The notes beneath the pieces are model-generated. The model searched no databases, was not told the DNA's origin, and worked only from the letters and a program-made list of their open reading frames with translations. Positions 13,001 to 27,300 of a stretch of 64,000 bases of DNA are shown piece after piece (the first letter of the stretch is position 1; each line of letters begins with the position of its first letter). Position numbers and translations under genes: made by a program. Location: NCBI RefSeq assembly GCF_030848805.1, contig NC_092362.1, forward strand, positions 7,006,001-7,070,000. Reading direction: 5' to 3'. The stretch is from Temnothorax longispinosus (taxonomy: Eukaryota; Arthropoda; Insecta; Hymenoptera; Formicidae).

Positions 13001-16000
13001 GTGAAGATAAGACGGGTTCACTGCCTATCGCGCGATCTAACCCAGTGAAAATCACATAGGTGATCCTCCAGGATCACGCATAACTATCGCCATGATGAGA
13101 ATGCGAAATCTCTCTCACGTGGAGTACTTGGCGAAGTTCATACTTGAAGCGTCACATTGCGATTTCCGCGAGAACTGAAAGAATTTCAACATGATAATTA
13201 AGACGAACGGGTGGTTGAATGCTGATTGATGAGATTGACGATAACGGAAGATCTCGGAAAGGCTTGCATCTATTAAAAAGAAATTACGTGTTTATTATGT
13301 CGATTGACGAGATTGATAATGATGGATAATCGAAGGCGATAAAATTGAAACGGAATTATATGCTTAACGAAATTGATGATGATATAACTAGGAGGTGATA
13401 AAAGATATTTTACGTCAGAGAGGAATTTAAAAGATTCTCGAAAACCATTTGATGTCCCGTATAAAAAGACATTTATGAAGATAATTAAAATTGTAAATCG
13501 CTAAGATATTTCTCATCACGAGTCGACTCTCCTGTCAAAGTAGACATTTTCATATATTGCCTATAAAATACTGACAAGTTTCATCACATGACATAAAATT
13601 CCGAAAAATAAGAGATCTTATTTCAATTTAAAATCGACGAGAGATAAAAAGCAGCGGAAAATGCGGAGCGCAGAGACGTGTTTTTACAAAGTCGTTTTAC
13701 ACAAAATCGTTTTCGACGAACGGACATTTGTAACAAAGGCGGAACTGTTTTCGATTTGAGCGATGATATATATATATTTTTTTCCTTTTTGATGTAGCGG
13801 CGGAAAACTTTCGCTTCGAGTGAAAACGCTTTTATCCTTGCGATCGAAGCTACACGTTGACATGCTGAAACGCTTTAAGCTTTTAAAGCTTTCAGATACA
13901 CGATATGGCTCGACCCATTACAAATTCTTCTCGGCGAAATCACGTTAAAATTATTCCCCGTTCGCGCCGAGGAGGACGATTTGATAATTTCGCCGTTGCG
14001 TGATTGCGTTTGCAGACCTCTACGTGATCCATAAATAGCAATTTACAACTTAAGCCGGCTGAAATATCGCGAGTTCCTGTACGTGATCGTTGTGAATGCA
14101 CCTTAGATTACCTCGGGTATTCGCGCGCGCGCGCCACGTATACACGTACACGTGGCTGGCGTGCAAAAGAAGACGAGAAAAGTTGCGCGTTTGGCAAGCC
14201 ACGTTTCGGGCCCTGGATATCTCAGACAGACATTACGCTATAAAAAGACGCGTTATGCTATTTTCCGGGAAGTCTTGCGAAATCCCGAGTACGCTGTAAA
14301 AATATCATCATCAGCTGTCATAATGTCTCACGTGTTTCAATGCGCTTCGGAAAAATGTTGGCCAAGAAAGAGCCAGGCGCTTTTGGGACGGGGAATGCTC
14401 TTTGGCGACGAAATACGTGTGTGTGTGTACGTGCAGTGTACGCCTTGATTAACGCGTGAACGCGCCGAAACGTGGCGTGACGCGGCCGAGTGTAAAAACT
14501 GTCAGGGCGCGTCGCCTATTAAATCGTCGAGAAATTGACGTCGTTCGGAACGGGAACAAGTCGTTTCGCCAGGCGACACTTTCCAACGGCCGCGCCGCCG
14601 GCAAAAGCTCTCACCGAGCCGATCTTTATGCGTGCGTCGCGTTTACCGCACACTCGCAGCCAGGTGCATCGATATACGGGGTGTCCCGGAGCACGTTAGC
14701 GCGAGACCTCGTCTCTCATCAGTCATCCGCGACTTCTTCGATCCGTTTCGAGTCCGATTTCTCCCTCGGTTGAGCTTCTTGAAAAGACGCTCGTCATTAA
14801 CGTTACATTCATTCTCGTGCAAATCGACCAAATCGTATTTGCGATAATTGAAAATTCCCGTTCTTCCTGTCGTTTATAATTCAGAGGAGTTACCGCGACG
14901 TTCGGTCTATACATAGATAGTTTCGTAGAATTTTCATCTCGTGCATGTGTAATGAACGGATCGATACCTCTGGCCTTTTTTTCCCAGGTGAGAAAGGTGT
15001 GCGGTCGCTCGGAGCTGCTGCCGTTCGACGAGAAGAGCCTAGTGTCCTCGGATGCAGCTGCGAAATCGTCCACGTCGTCCACCGGCGAAGTGCACGCAGC
15101 TGCGTCGTCGCCACACGCGCAAGACGACCTGCTGAACCAGTTGCACAAGCAGCTGGTTAACTTCCTGGCGAGCGTTCTCAGGTCCCGCATCTTCTACGGC
15201 ACGCTGGCAATCTCGATCTGCGAGGACAACCCCGATCATCATTGCTGGAACGGCGAACGCGTCGGAGAGTGAGTACCCTGGTCCCGACAATTTTTTTAAC
15301 GATAAGAATTTTTTATTCGACTAATTGGCTATCTTTATTAATAAATAATAATCGTCACGACGTTTCTCGACCATTGGTTTCGGTCCTCAATCGATATAAC
15401 TTTGATGCTAACATATAACATAAGCATCTTTTTTTTTTAAATTATTATAAAGAATTATCGCAAAAAATATCACCTCAGTCAATTTTTATTAATTTCTCCG
15501 CAAATCAGGGATATCGATGTTTCCTCTCTCGATATAAAGAAGAAGGGCGGACGTTAAATCATCGACAACAATCCATTTCTCTGACGTCACGTGGGTACAT
15601 AATACTCGGGCAAATACAAGTTCATTCTAAACGCGTTATCGTATCGGGACGGGGCCGTTGCCGCAACAAAAGAAAAATGGTACAACGTTCATTCGGCCGC
15701 ACCTTCTCCCGGCCGAATAAACGCCGGGGAGAAATAAATGGGCGCGCGAGGGGTTAACAAACGCACGCGATTCGCTAATCGAAACTGCCGTCGCTCAAAA
15801 TCCGAGCCGCCGCGGAATGCGCCTTCGTGGGAACGATCGCGGTGCGAAAGAGCGGGCGCGATGAAGAGCGCGGGAGAATGGAACGCGAAGGTAGCTCGCT
15901 CGCACCCTTATTAATCAACGAGGCCGGGTGGCCTCCGCCTTAAGATGCCCTCACACCGGCGCGGCCTGTCCGGCTCTCCTTTTCCCGTCGCGGATCTCTC

Positions 16001-16841
16001 CACACGCGACACCCCGATCGTTCACGTGCCAAATTAGACCGTCTCGCGACCGATAACGCGCCGCTCGATCGTCTAATCGAAAACGCGCTCCCGCCGCTTA
16101 ATTAACCATCGGCGACGAAACGGAGCGGAGTCGGCCGATATCGACGACTCGAGAAGACGAGCGCCTTCGTCTTTATCAACATCATTGTCCGCAGTCACTC
16201 GAGATGCCTCCTACTCGACCGTGAAATGAGAGTAGAGAGAGAGAGAGAAAGAGAGAGAGGGAGAGAGAAAGCGAGTTTCGGACTCGCCTTAGCGATAATA
16301 TATGTATAACCGATCGCACGGAGGATAATCGAACGTCGAGCTGAACGCCTAAATGAGATTCCGCATATCGCGATAAGAGTCTATCTGAAGCGCGATTCGT
16401 TAATTCCGACGCCTCGAATTTGCGGGTCTCGCGGGTTACATATGTAACATCCTCCGGGAATTAAGTTTTCAGCAAAACGTTGCGCGATCTCTTCCCTCTA
16501 CCTGGCTCTTCAATTGTTCTCCTCGCGCGTATCTCGCGCTCTTTGTATTCCACGCGGGCGGGTTCCGTGCAAACGTCACGCGCGCGCACGCGCGCGCGGC
16601 GGAATTTCACATGCGGGATGCGATTTTCCGGCTGCAGCTTCATCGCGCGAGAGAGTAAGTCGGGACCGCCGCGCCGATAACGTATTCCCGGCAGACGCGG
16701 CCGTTAAATCTCTCGAAATCCAGGTTTACCCGAGCCGACGCGAGTTCCCGCGCGGTCACCGCTCGTATGCGCGGATGCGCGCACGTGCATATAAATAAAC
16801 ACACACGCCCGTTCGCGTGCCACGGCTTCCACCGGAAGAGA

Positions 16842-16885
<44 letters not shown>

Positions 16886-19800
16886 CCGTCCTCTCTGTCT
16901 CTCCCGCGTGTCTCTCCCGGGCGGGCATACGAGTATAGTATCTCACCGTGGAAATCTAAATGAGATTCGATCCGTCGAGGAAGCCGTCGAGGATTCCGCA
17001 CGATTCGATCCGGAGCGGGAAGTGAAACCGCTCGGCACCCTCGATTGAGCGCGCTCGCCAACTCTCCGGTAATTCGATTCTACGGAAGAGAGGGTGGGCG
17101 GGGGAGGAGGGTTGATTGAAAAGCGGGCGTCTCTCACACAGTGTTCAACGGCGACTCGTTTTCCGAAAATAATTTATGTTACGCGGTAGCATAATTTAAT
17201 TAATTTCGGATATTGCACGGGTAAATTAAATTAATTAAACGATCGAACCTTTTCCCCGGTCTCGCTCTTACGTTCGCCTCAAATCCCGGCATCCTGCTGA
17301 CAGAATTAAGATCGTATGAATATGATGACATCCTTAAAAAATGAACGTTGCTCTATCAGATATCTCTATACAACCATAGGTACATGACCCGGAGTAATTT
17401 TTTTATCAAGCGACGACGATCTCTACATGATACAGTAGCATCGACAACAGCAGCCTTCTCGGCTAGAAGATTTCGGAGCGCGGAGAGAAAGAGGGGCAGG
17501 GGAGCTGAAAAAAGAAAGATGTAACACTTCCTCAATGCCACTCTCGGACATCGGCGAAGACGACGTCGTTGGAAACGGCACGAAAAGGGGGCCCGGGGGA
17601 GGGGAGAAGAAGAACCGTGGAACGGCGAGAGAAAGATCGAAGACCAAGGAAGGAAGAGGAAGATGACGTGTTTCGAGGGCGAGACGGCGGGATGAGGTGG
17701 CGAGGGGGGAGGGGAGAGATGGCAGCGCGTAGCCTGTGGGACGCCAAGCCGCCAAAGAGTCTGGCAACGAGAGCAAACGGGCGCCGCAGCGTCGCCCGGT
17801 ACCTGACGGCGCGCGTGTGGGTGCCGACACACACGTACATGCGCCCGTACACGCGGATAACGCGGATAATATTGCGCGCCTACGTAATGCACCTACGTGT
17901 GTGTGCGCGCGCGCGCGCGATGCCGCGGGTCGGCCGGACCGACGGCAGCCAAACATCTTAGCCACGAGGTCACGATGTCGCAAGATCATCCGCGCTGCTA
18001 TTTCTCGCCGCTTCTCTCGCCTCGAGCCGATCGCGCGAACGTATTTCTTCCCATTTCGCGAGATCGATCCTCAGATCTCTCGCGCGAAAACGTTAGTCAC
18101 GGAAGTTAGACAACGATTTGAAGAATTCCCTTTCAAATCGATTCGCAAGACTGTATTTAACCGTTAAAGGCTACGCTACAAGTCTCAACCACTTGAGACT
18201 GCATTGTCCATATATTAGATCTCGTAACTTTGATGGCGTATGACTCTGGGTCTAATCAAGCAAATTTAAAAAAGTTATATATGAAATAGAGATAGGAGAG
18301 ACGACTGAGGAATATAGTAGAATTAGAAAAATTGCCAATAATTAATATTAATGGTTGTCCAAAAACATCAATTTTTGAAAACAATTTTTAGCAACATGAA
18401 TGAGCGTTGAAATAGCCTCTAGGTCTATATATGGACCTATAGGTCCATAGTAGCCTTTGAGGGTTAAAGGAACGAAGATGTGCACGTTGTAAAAGCTCGC
18501 TAAAGTTGTTGTTTGTCGAAAACACGGATGTAGCGCGGTACCGAGAGACCAGTTTTCCCATTTACTCACGAAATAACGTTCCGCGAATGGCTGAATGGCA
18601 CAGTCATCGATAATTCAACGCGTCGTTTGTTAATACTCGCGGCCGAGCGCGTCGCGCGCTCGCTCTAAACGCAGGAGTAATCCCAATTAATCCCGTCCGG
18701 CGACACACGCACTCCGCGGTTCGATCGTCGTGATGAACCGCGGAACCTGATATCTGAATCGCGTGCTGAAACCGTATATCGTCCGTGTCCGATACGGCTG
18801 GAGAGCCGCTTCGCTCCGCGTCGCGCCGCGCCGCGCGCCGAGGGCTGGCCAGCGGCGATCACGTACCCGCTTCGAAAAGCGAGTTCCCCGACGATGACTG
18901 GATCATCGACGACGACGCGAGTATACGCGCGTCGACACGTCGCGAATCCCGACACCTTCGCGTAAACGCGTGTAACGAGATGACGATGCGCCGAGCGCTC
19001 ACGCGCACGTATTCATCGATCTCTCGTCGTCCTGCCGCGAGACGAGATCGCTGACAAACAAGCGGAATGCCTCGGGAATAATTGGAGCGTGCGTTATGCG
19101 AATTACGGTACAAAGGGCCGGAGAGTAACGTTTACCGAGAAAAAGAATCAGGTGAAACATACTTCACGGTGGAACTCTGTAATTAAATCGTGGACTGAGC
19201 GCGCGCGTGCGGAAGCCCCGAAAGCGACGTTTAAACTTTTATCTCGTTTTGCAGAATGCTTGAAGAGTTGGCGGTCCATTAGTTGAGTTGCAATTACCGC
19301 CAGATAAAATTACGCAAAAGCTCTATATTAATTTTCCGCCTCTTTCTCCCCAAAAACAAACCTTCTGTCTGCGCGATTTCTCGTTCGTGTCGCGAATCGT
19401 AGAATATTACAGTTGTTTATGTTGAATATCGGAAAATTATTCATTTCCATAACATAAATCTAAAAGAAACACAAATGTGCATAAATCAAAGATAAGTGCG
19501 GTAGATAAGGCTGAGACATTATAAAGAATGCACGCGCGCGCGCGCAATGCGTCATCAGCGAATCGCGCGTATCGCGGTACGATCATTCTTCTAATTTAGC
19601 TGCAGCTTCATCGACACGCTCGGTTGACGTCGAACAGTGCGGACGATATATTAGCATACGCTTATCCGATACGTCGTTCGAATGGGAACGAATTGCGCGG
19701 ACGATATGTGTTATAAATAATGCATTCGCGACTAGATGATGGTGCATATATATATCGAGACATTTCGAGAGATAGCATCTGTGCTGGAATATCAATGTTC

Positions 19801-21295
19801 TAGCGACGTGAATAGCGAGTCATTCATAGAGAGGTCTGGCTCGGCCCATTTGTCGCGGAGGCATTAGTAAAAATGCCCCCCTTTTAAGAGGTGAGCCGAA
19901 GATCAGACTTCAAAGATAAACCACTGCCTTTTCGGCCTTCGTCGATTTGTAGGACGATCAATAGAAAATAAAAAAATTAAAACTTCTAATTGATTTAAAT
20001 AAAAGCTTAAAATTAAGTCAATTGGACTGAATTGAATTATTGCTTCCAATTTTAATTTTGGCGGTATTAATTGCGATGCAAATTCGACGAACTGACGAAA
20101 ATTTGCTGAAATGCGAAACCGACACGGTATAAAATTACAAACTTGTAATCGATTTTTTTTTCATTAACGAAAAGCGTTTGTTAAGCTCTCAAATAATAAT
20201 AATCATTGTTCTCTCAGCCGCGACGTCCGGTTTTTGTTCCTGCCGAATTGTCGTTTTCTTTTCCATGACGGACGATCGGTATCTTCTAACAATCGTGAGA
20301 ACGCGCTGTATCCGGCCATTAAGGAGACTAGCCGCGATTAATTTAGTTGCGTTTAGCGCTTCAATGTGACCAACGAACCGCCGCGATAATCGAGCGAACT
20401 TCTTGTCGTTCATCCGTTCAATTATAAAAGCGCTTCTCCTTGCCGCGAAATGAGTTTGATTAAAGCGATTCTAAAATGAAGCTGCTCCTCGATAGCTCGA
20501 TACGGCGATTTTATCTTGATTGAACGCCTTCTCTAAAATGGCTATTTTGATCGCGTTGCCGGATTCCTCGACGCAAACGCAATCCAACGGGGACAGTCGT
20601 TATTCCAAATTCCAATGTTATCTATATAACTCCTAAATCGATCCTGCGTCTTTTCGGAGAAAATTTGATGAACATTTCTCTCCGAGATACATAAAATATT
20701 AAGTGCATCAATTATATGTCTTAATTAACTTTGTCATTTGTCACTATTTTATGAGACATTGATAGACTGGAACTCTCTGGATTTAATTTCCATTAGAAAA
20801 CACATATTTTATTAGTTTTATATTTTATACTGTAAGACTTTTCTAATAAGAACCGCGTTTAATTCGCTCGCATTTATTGTATTCTAATGTATGAATAGCA
20901 CAAAGGAGAGCTTTGTATTATTTAAATTTAAGATATTGTGTTAAGTTACGATCGCGAAATGACAAAGGACGGCTCAGGGGATACGACTTTCGTATTTAGG
21001 TCGGAAATCAAACCGATGCCCTATTTCGCGCAGGATGATACGAGCACCTCCTTTCTTTTGGAATCCGCGGAATAATGGCGGCGTCTCACGGCGCTCTTTC
21101 CCGGCATTGAAATATTAATTTGCCCCAAAGCACGTTCCATCTCCTAAGCGCTCGAGAGATCGATGCCGGCGCGTATATATGCTTCACCTACACGCGATAT
21201 AAAGGCTCTTGTCCCCCCGGCCGCCATGTCGCGTCCCCTCCTGCCATTCACGGATTTCTTTGACCAATTTGCAACGGGCATACCTTCGCGAGACG

Positions 21296-21351
<56 letters not shown>

Positions 21352-24300
21352 GCGAGGTCGAAAAAGCGCTTTTCACGTTACGGCTACTGAAAGTCAAACC
21401 TTTCGCGAATTTACCTCCGTCCTTTATGCAGTCCCGAGCGAACTTTACTTTAACGGAAATTTAACTCGAGCTTTAATTACAAAAGCGTCGATCGCTGTCG
21501 AGTCACCGGCGCGCGGCGGAACGAGATCGTTTTCGAGGAAACGAACTCGAGCCGAAATAATATACTTCCGATAAGGGTGGAGTTACTTATTTCTCTTTCA
21601 TCTTTTCAATCGCGCAATGCCATTATCAAACTTTATATACGCTCTCGGCTCTGATAATACGCAGCGAGGTAGAAATGCATCATTTTCATTCGATCGCCGA
21701 GAAACCAGTTTTTGTCTGCTCGTTTCACCGGGTCTTCGTCTTTTCCGCTGTCGAGATCGTGCGGATTGTACTCGTGTTAGGGATGAAGAGGTACTCAAGC
21801 AGAGAAAGGAGAAAGGAGCGACAGGTGTGGCGCGAAAGGAAGCGCTTTATCTAATCTCTTAGTCTTTCTCCCTCTTTTTTTCTCTCCCAACAAGTGTATC
21901 CTAATAAGTTTAAGAGAACCATAAAATTATAATCCTCAAGTTTTGCACGTCGAAATTCGCGAGCTGACAAGGGAGTCCGTAAAGGAGACTTTACGCACGT
22001 TACATAGTGCTTTAAAAGAAGATATAACTCGAGATAGATGCCGCAGGGTGCGATTTAGCGGAAAAGGAGCGGCGGAAAGTTCGCGGGGAAAATCGCTGGA
22101 AGATGCTGGGATGGCGCGAGAAAACTGCGAAGCGCGACATGTGCGCGGGGCGAATGGGGGATGGAGGGAAGGGTGAAGGACGATCTCTCTCGAAGGAGGT
22201 CGTTCCGTGAATGGCCGGCATTCAGGAGCACCGAGAAGAAGAGTCGGCCCCACGACTTCGGCGATATTTCAATTCGCTATCGAGCCATCTAGCTACGCTG
22301 GATACCTCGGTACGCCTGTTTGGCGATGTAATATTTTTCATGCGAATAGCGGGAATAATAGCGGAAAGAAGTAGTAGATCAGACGAAATTGAGATCTTTC
22401 GGTACAGGGAGAGAAATTAAAAATTTATAGAAGCCAATGCTAATGTAAAACATATTGATAAGGAATGGTGAAAGATTGCAGGAGTACACAAATGCGTTAG
22501 TTACCATCATTTTTAATAACTATGATGATTTCGTGGATTAATAAATTGCGGCGAATTAATTTCGTTTATTTTATACTTTCACCCGATATCACCGATATCT
22601 ATAAATACGTTAGCTTGTATCTCACATTTTACGCGCGATTATATATAGCATCTGTTGAAATAAAAAGTATTATGGAGAAAAAGAGAGAACGATGTAATAC
22701 AAGTAAAACGGCTGCTCTTTGTAAAGTCCGAGCGAAATATCATCGACTTCTGGGGATCGACTACATTCGCGGGATATATTTGTTCCCGGTTCATTGAATC
22801 GCAGGCGCTTAATCGCGTGGCGATCGAAAAGCGGAAGGCGTATTCCGCGAAGCGGCGCGAAGCGATTTGTCTCTTTTGTCGGTCAGCACCCCGCAGAAGA
22901 TAGAAGCGCGGAAGATAACCGCGCGCGCCCGCGAGATGAATGCGCGGTGGACGCGCGCGCCGAGATCGCTTCGTTCGCGTCGCGCATTTCTGCGAAATAT
23001 CAAACAAAAGCGAACGTTGAGATCGAAGCGCGCAGAAATTACGCCGTGCGAGGAATCGATTTCTAATTTTATATTTGACGGGTGTGTTGGACCACTGGTT
23101 TCGGAAATCCCCGCGTATCTGAGAAAGGCAAGAGTCGAGCGGAATCGGAAACTTCGGAACGACTACATCTTTCGACTGCATAATTTAGTGGTTCGAAGTA
23201 TGACTGATATCGCGCCTCATTAAGATTCTAATGAATATATGCAGCAACCTACATCCACCTGCCTTACAGGTTTCATTTGGCTGGGCACATTGGAGTGCAG
23301 TGCATTGGCAGAGAGCTTATCTTTATACGGAAAGATAGAAGCCGCGCGCGCGCTATCGAAGTAACGCTCGCGATTTACGCAACCAGGCTCACGGAAGAAA
23401 TGCTCACTCGGTGGATTCTATTCATAACTCTCCGATCATTGTATTTTAAACGCCACGATGCATGTTCGCGTTTTCACAGTCAAGTCTAAATGCGACAGTC
23501 TGACAATACCATTATTACATAATTTCGCAAACATCTTTGATATTTTTTTTTCTATATATTAATTCTATATTCGGTTGCGAATTTTACATTCATATTTCTG
23601 TTATAACGATAGAGATTATTTCAATGTCTTATTGCATGGTTTTCACATTTATCTCTTGTTTACAGAATTATCTATTTATACCTGGTATATGATGTAATTC
23701 GATGTAATTTCACGAAATTAATTCGATTTTGTTACAACCGTTGTTTTTTTTTCTCTTATTTCAGATACACGAAAACCGTGGTGGATTCCAGTCTGAGCGC
23801 TCAACGATACAATCCTGAATTCACGATAACGATGTCGTCGACGCCGACCACCTACACCAGCAATACGAACACCAGCGCGCTCATTGATCAATTGAGGCAC
23901 ATTAATCAGGTGAATACATGAAGTCGTAATTCGTCGCTGAGGTCTTAAGTGGATTCCTCTCCCTCGGATTAAATCGTGCCGCAATTTTCATTCGTTCGCC
24001 GATTCAAACGCCGTGCGACGAACAACAGGCGGCTGACTCTCGTCGGAGAGGAATTTGCGACGATTGAAATTTAACAGCAAAAGTCACGTATTATTTTGTG
24101 GTAAAATGAAAAATTCCTTTCGCGTGTGCTGATTCAAATGCAATAGATATGTAATTAATAATAAATTATATATATAATTTGATATGTGTGTGTGTACATG
24201 TATGTCTACTTTTACATACATGTAAGTAAAGTTATAATAATTATAAAATTATACAAGATTATTTTGTTGCTATTTTAGAGTTTAATTAAAAAAGCGAGAT

Positions 24301-27300
24301 GCTAGTATCGCTGTGGGTTCATTAGAAATTTCTGTTCTCTCGCTTTCGCGTTGGATGTAGATCTCATCGCGCAGCGCGAGATTTGTCGCAATTCGTAACT
24401 GTTATCGCGATAGCTCATTGGTGCGGAAAGCCCGGTGACCCGTGACTACCAGACATACGGACCAGACGAATCATAAATTCTCGTCTAATCTAGAATTATT
24501 CATAGAGCGACTGGGATCGCAGACGGTGTGTCGAGGCACGTGTCGCGCTGCGTGGATGGATTTCACCTGAAAGCGCACGTGGGTGCGCTTAAACCCGTTC
24601 GAGTAGAGTACAAACACATGCCGAGAGAGTAGCACTTCCGAAATAACTATATTATATAAAGGATAATTATATTACAAGAGATTTATAAAGATTAATTTTA
24701 GAAAATTTTATTACGCTTATATATATACTTATAACATTCATTTCTATCATCATATTAACTTTAATCTCGATTTAACTTTCTTTTTATCTTTTTTTAATTC
24801 TAAGAATTAAAAGTTAATCTGCATTGAGTCATCCCATAAGTATAACATATTAACTTTAATCTCGATTTAACTTACTTTTTATCTCTTTCTAATTCTAAGA
24901 ATTAAAAGTTAATCTGCATTGGATCATCCCATAAGTAATGCGGATTTTTAGAGATATTTTTGCAATAAAACAAAAAATTTGACATTTTAATTTTAATCCA
25001 AAATATATTATTTACAACTTCTTTCCATCTTAATTTTAAATTTTAAATTTTCTAGCGATAAATATTCAGTTTTGAGCTGAAGAATAAATCAAGCTCTCTT
25101 TTATATCGCATTTATTTATGGGATGACCCAATAGAAATGGACATAAGAGTGGCAACTGGTCACATTTCTAACTGATTAAACTTGCAACTATAAGATATTT
25201 AAAATTAGTAAACTATATATAAGTACATAGACTGTAAAATTACGGAAAGTTCGGGAGTGCAGTAAACACCGAGATCGGGGACAGATTTCTAAGCAAATAA
25301 GCTTCTCAATTTCTAAATAAGTTCGATTATCGGGTGTCGCCTTCGTCTTTCAGCCGCTTCGTATTCTTCCACGGTATCTGCGGCGTCATTAAAGTTGGCA
25401 ACCACCGCGTGTAGGGCACACGCATAGTGCCCACACGCATGTTAATTCGCGTGCCGAGGAATCGGGCCGCTTACTTCTGATTAGAGTGTCGTGAGACACG
25501 CATATAAGCGTGTATACACGGTGTCCGTGATCGATCTGGCCGCCTGCCGTCCGAGCAACCGATGAGCTCGCCGATGAACGGACTCGTCTGAGTAACTAAG
25601 TTACTTTGTAATTCCGTAAACGCGAAACGAGATCTCCGCTCGACAAGAAATTCACTTGAAATTCCCCGAATTGCGAGATTGGTCTATTCAAATACACACC
25701 GTGTATATATAACACAATCGCGCGATCGGGCGGCGTGATACATATACGCGCGGCTGCAGGTCGCAAAACCGGTGAATAGTAGGACTCAAGGTATTATTGG
25801 CAGGTGCGAGCATTAATAAGTAATGATTACGAGGTGTTCAGGGGGAGCGCGAGATTAGAGGCTGCTTGTCGGCGGTCGATTTTAGCAGAATATAAATCCA
25901 CGTCTCCGTTGTATTCGCGCGTATATGATGTGACTAGACCCGAGTGTTGGCGATTAATTGGACGCTGCTTATATCTGTGTTGGGTCAAGTGGGTTAATTG
26001 AGATCTTTGGGTAAATGGGACGGCTTTAATGAGTTACCAATGACAAAGCTAATCCCTATCATCTTCTCGCGATCACGCGGCCGGTTGCCGAGCGAGCGAG
26101 AGAGCGCGCCCGCGACTTTTCCGACGAGGCTGCGTAATGGCCATTAATTTCGGAAAATTATGCGTTATCCAACACTTACTCGGCGATTTCAATTACGCTC
26201 GTAGTCAAGTTGTAATTTGCAGCCACCTTGCTCTTGTATAACGAGCGGTATTTCACCGCGCGACGATTGATAACAATTAATCTCGTCAGAGAAGCGTCTT
26301 GTTTCTAACAATATGATACTATTTATAGACAGCGGGAAGTAATTATAGCGATAGGATGCGAGCCCGCCCTCGGAAATAATCTAAAGTATTTAAACACAAT
26401 ATAAAATAAAAATGTATGGAGGCTCTCTCGAATAAATCAAAGATTAATCAAATTCGCAATAAGAGCCAGTAATTAGGGCCAGTAATTGCGATATAAACGC
26501 TAATGTAGCACTATTTCCTTTAATTTGTCTATTAGACAATAAAATACATTGCGCCCTAATTACCGCGCTTGGATCTTATTGGCAATTTTATTAATCTTAT
26601 TTGATTTAAATGACTCACTTCCGAATAACACGTGGTCGATATTCTGCGGCAGGTGGTGCAGTCCCAATTGGCGTCCGACTTCGGGCCCGACGCTTTCCTG
26701 GCCGACGAGGCCCTGGACGGTTCCGGAAGCGGGGACAGCCCGGGCTTTAGGCCGCACGGTAACGGCGAGATCGACGACGACGAGGACGGCGACGACGACG
26801 ACGAGGCGTCCGGCTCCGGAACGGGTCCTATCACGACAGGTACAGGTACTGTATCCCCGCATGCCGCGTACACGTCCGCATTGATTTGCATCTCGATAAT
26901 GCCAGACCCGGGTGCATTCCCGGTTGGAAACTCCATTGTCAGATGAATCCTGTGTATGGCGCGTATCGAGTGTCGTTATTAGCGATAGGACTTCGGTTCT
27001 CGGCAGGGTTCTACAGCGCGTGTATCGAATGGCGCATTATCCGATATATCACGACAAAGGAGAGAGAGAGAGAGAGAAAAAATTCTTTTTTTATTTCGAT
27101 GAAAGAGCGCTACGGGAATTGGTACAATTTAATTATGTGTCGAACGCAAAAGGCAGCTGCGACTGTAAAATAACGCGCGAAATATCCTGATATCCTGGCG
27201 TGACTTCGTTATCAAATACATTTTGCGTGCACGTGAATATTATTTGAGAATACATTTCAACAAATGGGATTCAAATAATAGAAGGGATTCGGATTAATAA

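Larger units (their letters stand above)
1702..14987 (+). other. dally: dally long intron (13.3 kb)
   Basis: A phase 0 intron. It alternates GC-rich, CpG-dense islands (about 1950-3300, 5400-6200 and 7250-8450) with AT-rich stretches (about 3450-3950 and 10840-10975). It holds two MITE-like elements and a 40-bp tandem duplication, listed separately. The GC-rich islands contain long open frames rich in Arg, Pro and Ser that look like composition artefacts. Size and CpG density would suit enhancers or alternative promoters, but I can point to no specific site. Confidence 0.75.
15269..23764 (+). other. dally: dally intron (8.5 kb)
   Basis: A phase 2 intron. It holds a GC-rich section (15700-18100), a (CT)n and a (GA)n microsatellite, CG-alternating runs near 16580 and 17905, a piggyBac-like MITE at 18161-18463, and AT-rich DNA toward the 3' end. 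No exon recognised. Confidence 0.75.
23910..26652 (+). other. dally: dally intron (2.7 kb)
   Basis: A phase 0 intron, mostly AT-rich, containing the nested hairpin/mariner-like element at 24735-25148. Nothing coding recognised. Confidence 0.75.

Noticed and set aside
17356..18167. Minus- and plus-strand frames up to 188 aa at 17.4-18.2 kb
   Set aside because: Two or more mutually overlapping frames on both strands in CpG-dense intron DNA; no protein signature. A composition artefact is more likely.
24751..24940. Direct repeats considered as a CRISPR-like array
   Set aside because: Only two 95-bp units without spacers in a eukaryotic intron; explained by a tandem duplication within a MITE.
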